A stretch of 32,072 nucleotides of DNA from Symplocastrum torsivum CPER-KK1 (lineage in GTDB: Bacteria; Cyanobacteriota; Cyanobacteriia; Cyanobacteriales; Coleofasciculaceae). Made by a program: the position numbers and the translations under genes. Location of the stretch: contig JAHHIF010000080.1 in assembly GCA_019358875.1 (NCBI GenBank), forward strand, positions 1 to 32,072. The letters run 5' to 3'. Within the stretch, counting starts at the first letter, position 1, and the number at the start of each line of letters is the position of its first letter. The notes under the pieces were generated by a model that made no database searches, was not told the origin of the DNA, and saw nothing but the letters and a program-made list of their open reading frames with translations. Shown in pieces: positions 8,139 to 15,462 of the stretch.

Positions 8139-8222
8139 AATGGCACTACGAGAAGCAAGGTGGGGAAGGTGGGGCAGAAATTACTTCCTCATCTCCCCCA
8201 TCTCTCTTAACTAAGTGCCATT
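8139..8222. repeat. 84-bp element with 9-bp perfect inverted ends
   Basis: AATGGCACT at 8139-8147 is mirrored by AGTGCCATT at 8214-8222. Inside, a GGTGGGGAAGGTGGGG segment faces CTCCCCCATC, extending the palindrome imperfectly. It is non-coding and resembles small non-autonomous repeats of cyanobacteria. A separate hairpin, CCCCTG/CAGGGG, follows at 8232-8251. Confidence 0.5.
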
Positions 8223-8332
8223 CGGTTAAACCCCCTGGCAGACAACAGGGGCAAGAGTTAATTGAACTCCCGAAAAACCCTCCATTCAATATCACAACTT
8301 CCACAAAACATTATGTTCTTCTTACCTTTAAA

Positions 8333-8396
8333 TGCAGTAACTACTGCCTTACTTAATAACTTAAGTAAATACTGCATTAAGTACTGAATGCAGTAA
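8333..8396. repeat. TTACTG iteron cluster E, upstream of an RHH gene
   Basis: TGCAGTAA at 8333-8340 and 8389-8396 (TTACTGCA on the other strand) are exactly 56 bp, seven 8-bp steps, apart. Between them, in the same register, are CTACTGCC (8341) and TTACTTAA (8349). TACTGCATT at 8370-8378 and AATGCAGTA at 8387-8395 form an inverted pair. The cluster ends 106 bp before the RHH gene at 8503, as expected for an operator. Confidence 0.68.
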
Positions 8397-8502
8397 TTGT
8401 AATCTTTGAACTATCGGTTACTCAATCACAAAGCAAACACACTATTATCTGCTATGCTGTTATCACAACGCTCGGCTAGACAACACGCATCTGGGAACTC
8501 AA

Positions 8503-8745
8503 ATGATGGCAAATGTCCAGAAGCAACAAATGCTGGAAAGGGACGACTATCTCAGGTTTCGGTTACCTGAAGCACTTAAGGAAAGGTTCAAACTCTATTG
8601 CTACCTGAAGGGCATTACCATGTCTGACACCGTCAGGGAAATGATTGAAGACGTTCTCAGCAAGGAGAACTTGGAAGAACTGTTGCAGGAAAAGCTGTTA
8701 CAGGAAAAACACAGAGACATTCCTAAAGACTTGCCCGATGAGTAA
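8503..8745 (+). CDS. Ribbon-helix-helix protein (CopG-like), 80 residues
   Basis: After a short N-terminal arm comes an RHH unit at about residues 14-50: strand YLRFRLPE, helix A ALKERFKLYCYLKGI, helix B MSDTVREMIEDVL. It is followed by a Leu/Glu/Lys heptad tail (LEELLQEKLLQEK) that may add dimer or tetramer contacts. GGGA about seven bases upstream of the ATG supports this start. It is preceded by iteron cluster E, the same motif as before parA, so either this protein or the ParA partner may bind there. It lies between the partition genes and the replication gene and may regulate replication or copy number. An antitoxin role is less likely because no toxin gene adjoins it. Confidence 0.7.
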   Translation: MMANVQKQQMLERDDYLRFRLPEALKERFKLYCYLKGITMSDTVREMIEDVLSKENLEELLQEKLLQEKHRDIPKDLPDE

Positions 8746-9096
8746 CTAACGCTCCCCGTAGCTAAAAGCTTGGTTGAGCACTCGAAAGAGAGGAACAAGA
8801 GCGTCTCGCTTGCTTTGACAATCTACCCAACGCGAGAAGCCTCTTATCATTTTCCCCGTTTATCTTGTATACCTAGTTATCACAAGCTAATATTTCTCTA
8901 GCTTTCTTTAACAAAACTGGTAATCCAAGAAAACTTCATAGTCTCTCAATCCCTGCCCGCTAAGAAGCCCAATACCTAACCAAGACAACAGGAGACAAAA
9001 CAATGAAAAGCCAAACCTAGAGACTAACCAATAGTTAAAGGCTGGCGCTGCCCTCAGTTTTTTTTGCCCAAACCGAGCAGCGAACCAGCCCTGTAA
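8746..9096. other. Leader region of the replication gene
   Basis: No standard gene. It includes an AT-rich part around 8850-8940, a copy of GTTATCACAA at 8876-8885 (the same 10-mer stands at 8459-8468), and a five-codon reading frame MKSQT at 9003-9020 with GGAG at 8991-8994. The last could be a translated leader before the replication gene. No TTACTG iterons occur here. Confidence 0.35.
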
Positions 9097-9504
9097 ATGA
9101 AAGCACCCACGCAGCTAAGAACTGAACGTGGACACCTCCAAGATATGAAACTTTCTGTAGTTAATTCTACCTCAAGACAAGGCAGAGTTTCCAGCCTCCC
9201 CTTCACTTCATCGGCTGTCTCCCCCTTGTCTACCTCGAAAATTCCACCAACCTTGCACTTCAGATTCCCAAGGCTAGGTGGAATTGAGCAACATTCTCAC
9301 AACCAGCACAGCGTTGAGACGTACCTGTTGGAACCGGCTACTCTTCAAGCCCTCCCAAGCAGCACGCCGAATCAACAACACAACGGCACAGCAAAACAGT
9401 ACGACCAACAACAGGCGCTTGCGTTAGCTCATCAGGGATACCTCAGCAGTCCCCTCCAACAACCAATTGCTGACGTGTACACAGCTAGTCAGGGGGGCAA
9501 GTGA
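9097..9504 (+). CDS. Possible small protein coupled to the replication gene
   Basis: 135 codons, doubtful. The product is rich in Ser, Gln, Pro and His, with no domain, signal or membrane segment. In its favour, its TGA is followed by one base and then the ATG of the large replication gene (TGAAATG), an arrangement typical of translational coupling, and the AGGGGGG ribosome binding site of the large gene lies inside its last codons. Against it, its own start has no good binding site and the composition looks like unselected sequence. It may be a leader open frame rather than a functional protein. Confidence 0.3.
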   Translation: MKAPTQLRTERGHLQDMKLSVVNSTSRQGRVSSLPFTSSAVSPLSTSKIPPTLHFRFPRLGGIEQHSHNQHSVETYLLEPATLQALPSSTPNQQHNGTAKQYDQQQALALAHQGYLSSPLQQPIADVYTASQGGK

Positions 9505-9505
9505 A

Positions 9506-12500
9506 ATGGTACAGACTCCAATCAAGCCAAGTGCGCCACAAGAACGCCAAGAAGTTATTGACTGGCTAATTGCTCACAACTACCCAGTACTACCCATTGC
9601 CCCAGCCCAAGATGCAAAAAAGCATCCAAAAATCGTCAAGACTCATCCTGAACAAGGTGTTTGGGCACACTGCCCTCTCACAGAAGAGCTTCAGCCGATA
9701 CAGCTCTACACTGGCAAAAATCCTTCCTACTTAGATCGTGACGGCTTTCCTCATTTAATCAATCATCGGCAGTATCAAACCCGACTCCCACGAGACGCAG
9801 ATCTAGAACTTTGGTTTGCCAACCCAGAAAACGGTGTAGGAACGCTAGGCGGCTGGAACGATACAGTCTGGCTCGATTTTGACGTTAAACAGTTTCCCTC
9901 TCAGGAAGAGTGCGATGCCGCTGTTACCTCAGTTCTGGAGCGAGTAAGAGCGTCGGGTGATACACCCCAACAACAAACATTGATTGAGCGATCGCATTCA
10001 GGCGGTTGGCGAATCGCCCTCAAGCTCGAACAGAAACCCAACTTTACTAACTTCTCCCTAACACCTGGCGGCGCTCATGTTGGCGAAGCCCTCTTTACCG
10101 GACGCTTTACGGTACTCGCTCCCACAATTGGCCCCAGTGGCAATCCTTACCAATCCATCAGCCGTGCTCTACCTGTGTATATAGACTCTTTATCCGCAAT
10201 TGGAATTTACCCCACTAAAAAGGGGGGAAGGAAAGGAAACCAACAATTAGATCTAGGGAATGGACAATCCCCAATCCCTAATCCCCAATCCCCAATCCCT
10301 GGCAGTATCCCACTCGAATTGTTGGGTCACGATACCAGTCGCGACATTTTACAGGGCAAGTGTCGAACCGATGACCGCAGTGACGCTCTAGCAACAGCAA
10401 TCCAAGAATGGTACGGCTGGCAGAACTGGGGAGACAACAACGGTATTCAAATTAGTGGCAACACTATAGCCCTAACCCATCAGGCTGGCTCTTTACTAGG
10501 ACTAGATAGCGATCGCATTAACCGCATCCTCAAAACCATTGACCCGACATCTTGCCAGCCAGCGGCACTCTACCGTGGTGGCGAGGAGAGTTGTTGGCTG
10601 AAAATTCAGCGACTGGATAATGCCACCTTTGAAGCGAAATGTCCCGCTCACATCAAAGATGCCATCCGTAGAAACAAAGGCAATCACATCTCTACAGAAC
10701 GCACTGACGCGGATGGTTGTGGTTCCGGTGGTGGACGCAATGGCGGAGGGAGTCCGAAGTGCGGTGGCAGCGAGAACTTTGACGGTAATGAAGACTCTCA
10801 CGGCTCAGGCGGAGTTACATTACCCCAAAAAACGCCCTCTGAACTCACCGCAATCCGGAGCCAAATTAAAAACATCCTGATTCAAGATTTACCACCATCC
10901 GAACTGCAAACTGCCAAAATCCGAATCAGAAGAGCTTTCCCAGGAGTATCAGAACGAGAGGTTTCCCGACTCTTTGAAACCATTGAGCAGGAACTGGAGA
11001 TTGAGGAATCAAGGGAGAATCGCCGCTCTGAAGTAGACAACCTCCTCAAACTCACCGACCAATCCCTCAACATTTCTGCGTTTCTCCCAGCAGACTTAGC
11101 TATTCCGCTTGAGGGACTCGCACAAGGACTCAATATTCGCCCTGAAGTTTGTCTCACCTCACTCTTGGTTGCCGTATCCAGTCTCCACAAAACTTCTACT
11201 GAGTTAGTCATCCACAAAGGTCAAGGCTTCAGCGTCCCGCCTACCATCTTTGCTGGGTTAGTCTCCGAATCCGGACAGAAAAAATCCCCAATCCTCAAAG
11301 CAATCATCAAAAAACCACTCGCTGTCCTCCAGCGGGAAAATCGCCTTGCCTTTGAAGAGGCACAAGCGAGGTATGACAAAGAAATTGCCGACTGGGAGAA
11401 ATGTAAATCTGAGGAGCGTTCAAAAAAATTCCCAGAAGGCAAACCGAAAAAACCGCAACAGCGACTTTATTACTTCACCAACTCTACTGGCGAGGGACTT
11501 CTGTATCAGTTCCAAGCACATCCAGATAAAGGACTTCTGGCGTTGGTTGATGAACTGGTTGGATTATTTGCCTCTCAAAACAAATACAGTGGGGGACGTG
11601 GAAGCGATCGCCAAGACATCCTCTCAGCTTTCGACGGCACAGGAGCCACTATTCTTAGAGCGGCTGGAACCAAAGCCGATATCGAGGGCTTAAGTCTCTC
11701 AATCTGTGGCACCATCCAGCCAGAAGTTCTCAAGCGGCTAATGCGAGATTGCTCCGATCCAGACGGACAGTGGGCACGGTTTTTGTTTGTCAACCAGCCT
11801 CTGGCAGCAGCTACCCTAAACGATGATGATGGCTCTGGGTTAGACCTAACCGGGCGTCTCTTAAATTACTACCGCGCTATTGATCGACTACCAGCGAGAG
11901 AATATCGATTTTCACGAGAAGCATTTAAGCGTTATCAACCTGTCTATAACCAGCTAGAGCAGCTACGTGTCTCTCACCCCTTACCGGGAATGAGAGCAGT
12001 TTATTCCAAGATGGAAGGCTATATCGGGCGACTAGCGCTTAACCTCCATGTGCTCCATGAACTTGCCAACGGCAAGACTATCCCCGATGAAGAAATCCCA
12101 CTGCAACCACTATTAAGTGCGATCGCATTAGCTAAGTTCTACATCGGTCAAGTCAAGCTTATCCACGCCAACTGTTCAACCGACTTGGGGGAAATGGCAC
12201 CACACTTAGCAAAAATCGTGGAACTATCCAAACGCATGGATGCCACGACTGGCAACAGTTGGATTAAAGCAAAAGTCGTCCAGAGTGGATACGATAGCCG
12301 TCACCGTCCACGTCCTGACTCGATTCGCTCCTGGTTCAGGGAGTTAGAAGCACTCTCTCTAGGTCGTACCCAAGGGAGCGGAATCCGACTGGAGTATTCC
12401 TGGAAATTACCCGATCTTCCCTTTGATGAGCCAGACCCTCCACGGGATAAAAAAGTGGAGAAAAGTGGAGAAAAGTGGATAACCTCTCCACCGACTCAAA

Positions 12501-14092
12501 GGACGCAAAAACAAGGATTTCAAGAAAAAGTGGAGAAAGTGGATACCTTTCCACCTTCGGATTCGGGTACTGATGACGTTATCGGAGAAGAAAGTGGATT
12601 AATTTCACGTTCTGAATCTTCCTCGCCCCCACTCGACTCTGGAACAAGCCTATCTCCTACAGAAGATTCAATCTTGTGCGAGGGAACGGCTCACACCTAT
12701 CAAGCTGAACCAAGAAAGGCAGAGGGCAGAGGGCAGAAGGCAGAAAAGATTTATCCCGGTGCCGATGGCACGAGCATAGGAGCGTCGGATTGTGGACAAG
12801 GCTCTCAATCCCCGTCTGACCGGAACTTTCTGCCCTCTGCCTGCTGCCTTCTGGCTTCCCTTGAAGAGGCTCAGGGATTTGAAGACTCTCAACTGATGTC
12901 GAATCTCACAGCAACTTCCTTAGCCTTGGAGAGTGACTCCACTCAATCTCCACTTTCTGGTAGTTCTCAATCTCTAATTACTAACTCTCACTCCACTTCT
13001 CCACTTTGGGGCTGTGATGACGCTAGAGCGTCATCCGAGGTGGTGGATAACCACTCCACTTTTTCTCCACCAGTGGATAACCACTCCACTTTTTCTGTTG
13101 GTGAGGAGCTAGATGTGAAAACTCCCCAGCCGGAAGCCATAGAACCAGCTACTAGTCGAGAATCATCAGAGACGATACATGCGGGAGTTCATTTGAAAGT
13201 GTTCCCTCTGAATCAGTCTGCTGTCTTGATAGACTCTCACTTGCAGGAGACTGGGGTAGAAGAGGGAGGAACGGTTGTCATTAATCCCACGGCACTGTCA
13301 CAAAATCCCGACCTTCGAGAGACCTATAAACACGCCCTAGTCACCGTGGAGGAAGTTACACCACTATCGGGACTCGAAGAGAGTGAGCTACTCTCGCTTG
13401 TGACGGCGGCTGCGATTCAGGGACAGCGTTCATTTCTAGTGAAGTGGTTCTTACAGTCACCCAACACAGTGGTTGCGGCAAAACCCAAGTTGCGGTCAAA
13501 CAAGATACAGAGGGATAAGGAAGACAAGGGAGACTTTGGGGAACAAGAAGGACAAGGGAGCAAAAACCTCCTCTTTGGCTCTGAGGCAAAGTCCTTATTT
13601 CCTGCCTCTGTGTGTCAAGTATCAGGACTGAATGCAACTTGGTATGAACCATCTACAACTCATATTGCTGCTGCTCCACAATTTCCGCTGACTTCCTACC
13701 TCAATAGTTCTACTTGCTCCGAATGGGAGGGGACGGCGTTTTCACCTCCCTGCTTAGAAGTTAAGGGTGTGCTGACCTTTGCTCCAGTGTGTCTCCCTTT
13801 TGTAGACCCCTTCAACGTTGATGTATTGGCGTTGGCGTTGGTGAAGTCTGGAGAGGAAGGTAAGTGTTGCGACTCCGTTGGCGATGACCCTTTAGCGAAG
13901 CAAAACCCCGTTCAGTGGGATGAAGTTCAGGGGACTGTCCTCAAAATAGGCGATCGCGTCTATTGGTCTAAATGTCCTGCACACTGTGAACAATTTGCCC
14001 CGTTTGAAATTACTGCCATTGATGGTGATTATGCCAAGCTTGACTTATTCAAGAAGCCTGTGTTGCTGACAGAGCTACACCGCAGCTCGTGA
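9506..14092 (+). CDS. Plasmid-type replication protein: prim-pol-like domain plus DUF3987 helicase-like core
   Basis: 1528 residues from the ATG at 9506, chosen because AGGGGGG lies at 9491-9497. Residues ~15-225 resemble bifunctional primase-polymerases (AEP type): WLDFDVK with Asp124 and Asp126 as metal ligands, SHSGGW with His164, then GRFTVLAPTIGPSG. A Gly-rich linker lies near residues 400-435. Residues ~500-900 match DUF3987: a Walker A-like SESGQKKSP at 587-595, a Walker B-like LLALVDE with Asp682/Glu683, and RQDILSAFDG and DPDGQWARFLF segments. From ~980 to ~1470 the chain is low-complexity and full of short DNA repeats kept in frame; a compact end domain (GDRVYWSKCPAHC...) closes it. 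Such proteins initiate or prime replication in large cyanobacterial plasmids and integrated elements. Activity is inferred. Confidence 0.82.
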   Translation: MVQTPIKPSAPQERQEVIDWLIAHNYPVLPIAPAQDAKKHPKIVKTHPEQGVWAHCPLTEELQPIQLYTGKNPSYLDRDGFPHLINHRQYQTRLPRDADLELWFANPENGVGTLGGWNDTVWLDFDVKQFPSQEECDAAVTSVLERVRASGDTPQQQTLIERSHSGGWRIALKLEQKPNFTNFSLTPGGAHVGEALFTGRFTVLAPTIGPSGNPYQSISRALPVYIDSLSAIGIYPTKKGGRKGNQQLDLGNGQSPIPNPQSPIPGSIPLELLGHDTSRDILQGKCRTDDRSDALATAIQEWYGWQNWGDNNGIQISGNTIALTHQAGSLLGLDSDRINRILKTIDPTSCQPAALYRGGEESCWLKIQRLDNATFEAKCPAHIKDAIRRNKGNHISTERTDADGCGSGGGRNGGGSPKCGGSENFDGNEDSHGSGGVTLPQKTPSELTAIRSQIKNILIQDLPPSELQTAKIRIRRAFPGVSEREVSRLFETIEQELEIEESRENRRSEVDNLLKLTDQSLNISAFLPADLAIPLEGLAQGLNIRPEVCLTSLLVAVSSLHKTSTELVIHKGQGFSVPPTIFAGLVSESGQKKSPILKAIIKKPLAVLQRENRLAFEEAQARYDKEIADWEKCKSEERSKKFPEGKPKKPQQRLYYFTNSTGEGLLYQFQAHPDKGLLALVDELVGLFASQNKYSGGRGSDRQDILSAFDGTGATILRAAGTKADIEGLSLSICGTIQPEVLKRLMRDCSDPDGQWARFLFVNQPLAAATLNDDDGSGLDLTGRLLNYYRAIDRLPAREYRFSREAFKRYQPVYNQLEQLRVSHPLPGMRAVYSKMEGYIGRLALNLHVLHELANGKTIPDEEIPLQPLLSAIALAKFYIGQVKLIHANCSTDLGEMAPHLAKIVELSKRMDATTGNSWIKAKVVQSGYDSRHRPRPDSIRSWFRELEALSLGRTQGSGIRLEYSWKLPDLPFDEPDPPRDKKVEKSGEKWITSPPTQRTQKQGFQEKVEKVDTFPPSDSGTDDVIGEESGLISRSESSSPPLDSGTSLSPTEDSILCEGTAHTYQAEPRKAEGRGQKAEKIYPGADGTSIGASDCGQGSQSPSDRNFLPSACCLLASLEEAQGFEDSQLMSNLTATSLALESDSTQSPLSGSSQSLITNSHSTSPLWGCDDARASSEVVDNHSTFSPPVDNHSTFSVGEELDVKTPQPEAIEPATSRESSETIHAGVHLKVFPLNQSAVLIDSHLQETGVEEGGTVVINPTALSQNPDLRETYKHALVTVEEVTPLSGLEESELLSLVTAAAIQGQRSFLVKWFLQSPNTVVAAKPKLRSNKIQRDKEDKGDFGEQEGQGSKNLLFGSEAKSLFPASVCQVSGLNATWYEPSTTHIAAAPQFPLTSYLNSSTCSEWEGTAFSPPCLEVKGVLTFAPVCLPFVDPFNVDVLALALVKSGEEGKCCDSVGDDPLAKQNPVQWDEVQGTVLKIGDRVYWSKCPAHCEQFAPFEITAIDGDYAKLDLFKKPVLLTELHRSS
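10265..10300. repeat. CAATCCC-type short tandem repeat inside the replication gene
   Basis: Five near-identical steps of a CAATCCC(C) unit, the classical cyanobacterial short tandemly repeated repeat. It stays in frame and encodes a Pro/Ser/Asn-rich linker (SPIPNPQSPIP) between the prim-pol-like and downstream parts. Confidence 0.75.
12718..12853. repeat. Insertion-like element with GGCAGAGGGCAGA ends inside the replication gene
   Basis: 12718-12748 is a direct array of GGCAGA(G/A)G units; 12826-12853 is its inverted counterpart (CTTTCTGCCCTCTGCC and so on). The ~136-bp unit is kept in frame as KAEGRGQKAEK ... FLPSACCLLAS, the translation such cyanobacterial repeats usually give. A fragment of the same repeat forms the end of the Wzy gene at 23764-23780. 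Confidence 0.65.
13043..13102. repeat. 30-bp tandem duplication with DnaA-box-like motifs
   Basis: Two adjacent 30-bp units identical over their first 24 bases, encoding VDNHSTFSPP and VDNHSTFSVG. Each begins GTGGATAA, the reverse of TTATCCAC, which matches eight of nine positions of the DnaA box TTATCCACA. A third such site is at 12474-12482. Confidence 0.6.
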
Positions 14093-14627
14093 AGAGGAGT
14101 TCCTGGTTGGTTGGGATGATGAGGATGGGAAGAAACCCCATGAATAAATTTGGGGGGGAAGACATACACCAGGATGTATTAGAGACCGAGAGACTTTGTT
14201 TTCTAGCTCTAAGTATTTCTCCCTATCAATGGTTTAACACTCTCTCCATCTCTCCATTTTCTCAATACTCCATGTTCTTTCGGGTCAGGAGTTAGGGCAC
14301 TCTACAAATGAACTTTATTCTCTTTCTAGAGTGACAATTAGCACTCATAAGTTGCAATTCCTTTCCTTGGCATTACAAACCCTGGCTTGCTATGATGCTG
14401 CTGTTTATGGCCACCTGGTTGCCGCACAACCGGAATATTTACAGAAATTCTTGAAGTTTTTACATGGAGAGTCCATCCATTTACCGTGTCTTTACAGTTG
14501 GCTTGTGCATTGACGATTAGGATAATTGTTTAGACAAATAATTATCAACTTTTCTCATCTGAATTTCTGTGTTCACGGTCTACCCAAGGTTACACACTAG
14601 TCGCCTTGAAAATTATGAGGTAATTAC
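14093..14627. other. Boundary between replication gene and sugar operon
   Basis: No convincing gene. A GTG-started frame of 60 codons (14331-14513) and one of 68 codons overlapping the replication-gene stop (14089-14295) are open, but neither shows family features. A near-palindrome at 14521-14546 lies about 80 bp before rfbF. This stretch marks the change from plasmid-like genes to polysaccharide genes. Confidence 0.4.
14521..14546. promoter_or_regulatory. Possible operator upstream of rfbF
   Basis: GATAATT (14521-14527) and AATTATC (14540-14546) are inverted around an inner TTGTTTAGACAA, forming a nested palindrome about 80 bp before the first gene of the sugar operon. A regulator site is plausible; no clear -35/-10 pair with normal spacing could be assigned. 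Confidence 0.3.
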
Positions 14628-15401
14628 ATGAAAGCAGTGATACTGGCTGGAGGTCTGGGTACTCGCATTAGTGAAGAAACTTCCGTTAGACCAAAGCCTA
14701 TGGTAGAGGTTGGTGGTAAGCCAATTCTGTGGCACATCATGAAAAGCTATTCCGCTCATGGAATAGATGAATTTATCATCTGCTGCGGTTACAAAGGATA
14801 CGTTATTAAGGAGTATTTTGCTAACTACTTTTTACACATGTCCGATGTCACCTTTGACATGCGATTTAACCAAATGAACGTCCATTCTGGTTATGCCGAA
14901 CCTTGGAAAGTCACCTTAGTTGATACGGGTGAAAATACAATGACCGGAGGACGACTCAAGCGAGTAAAAGAGCATGTTGGCAAAGACACCTTCTGCTTCA
15001 CCTATGGAGACGGTGTAAGTGCTGTCAATATCAAAGAGTTGATTGACTTTCATAAAGAGCAAAAGACTTTAGCAACATTGACGGCAACCCGGCCCGCCGG
15101 ACGCTTTGGAGCGCTCGCCTTGGCAGAAGATGACAATAAAATCGCCAGTTTCCGTGAGAAGCAAGATGGAGACGGGGCTTGGATTAATGGTGGTTATTTT
15201 ATCTTAGAGCCAGAAGTCATTGACTATATAGCAGATGATGCCACCGTGTGGGAAAAAGAGCCATTAGAAAAGCTTGCTGAAAGTAACCAACTTTCGGCTT
15301 ACAAACACAGTGGTTTTTGGCAACCCATGGATACTTTACGAGATAAAAATTATCTTGAAGACCTCTGGAAGAGTGGTAAAGCCCCTTGGAAGGTTTGGTA
15401 A
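14628..15401 (+). CDS. rfbF: Glucose-1-phosphate cytidylyltransferase
   Basis: 257 residues, the usual length. It makes CDP-glucose from CTP and glucose 1-phosphate. The N terminus has the nucleotidyltransferase signature MKAVILAGGLGTRISEET followed by RPKPMVEVGGKPILWHIM, including the family's GGxGTR loop and the PKPM lysine. Further RfbF features are GYKGYVIKEYF, FCFTYGDGVS, ATRPAGRFGAL and the ending HSGFWQPMDTLRDKNYLE. It is the first gene of a five-gene rightward unit. CDP-glucose normally feeds a 4,6-dehydratase (RfbG), which is missing here, so the CDP-sugar must be used by the enzymes downstream or by genes outside the window. Confidence 0.95.
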   Translation: MKAVILAGGLGTRISEETSVRPKPMVEVGGKPILWHIMKSYSAHGIDEFIICCGYKGYVIKEYFANYFLHMSDVTFDMRFNQMNVHSGYAEPWKVTLVDTGENTMTGGRLKRVKEHVGKDTFCFTYGDGVSAVNIKELIDFHKEQKTLATLTATRPAGRFGALALAEDDNKIASFREKQDGDGAWINGGYFILEPEVIDYIADDATVWEKEPLEKLAESNQLSAYKHSGFWQPMDTLRDKNYLEDLWKSGKAPWKVW

Positions 15402-15462
15402 GCCAAAATTTAAAGCGTCAAGAACGATTCGTACACTAAGAGTGGCAGTAGCAAAAATACCT

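Noticed and set aside
8815..8850. TTGACA followed by TTATCAT as a promoter
   Set aside because: The spacing is 23 bases or more, too long for a normal sigma-70 type promoter.
8459..8885. GTTATCACAA present twice (8459 and 8876) as origin or operator repeat
   Set aside because: Only two copies of a 10-mer, 417 bp apart, in unlike contexts; may be chance.
14089..14295. GTG frame overlapping the replication gene stop
   Set aside because: The overlap is tempting, but the product has no recognisable sequence and there is no separate binding site.
14331..14513. 60-codon GTG frame before rfbF
   Set aside because: No family match and no ribosome binding site; listed only within the gap description.
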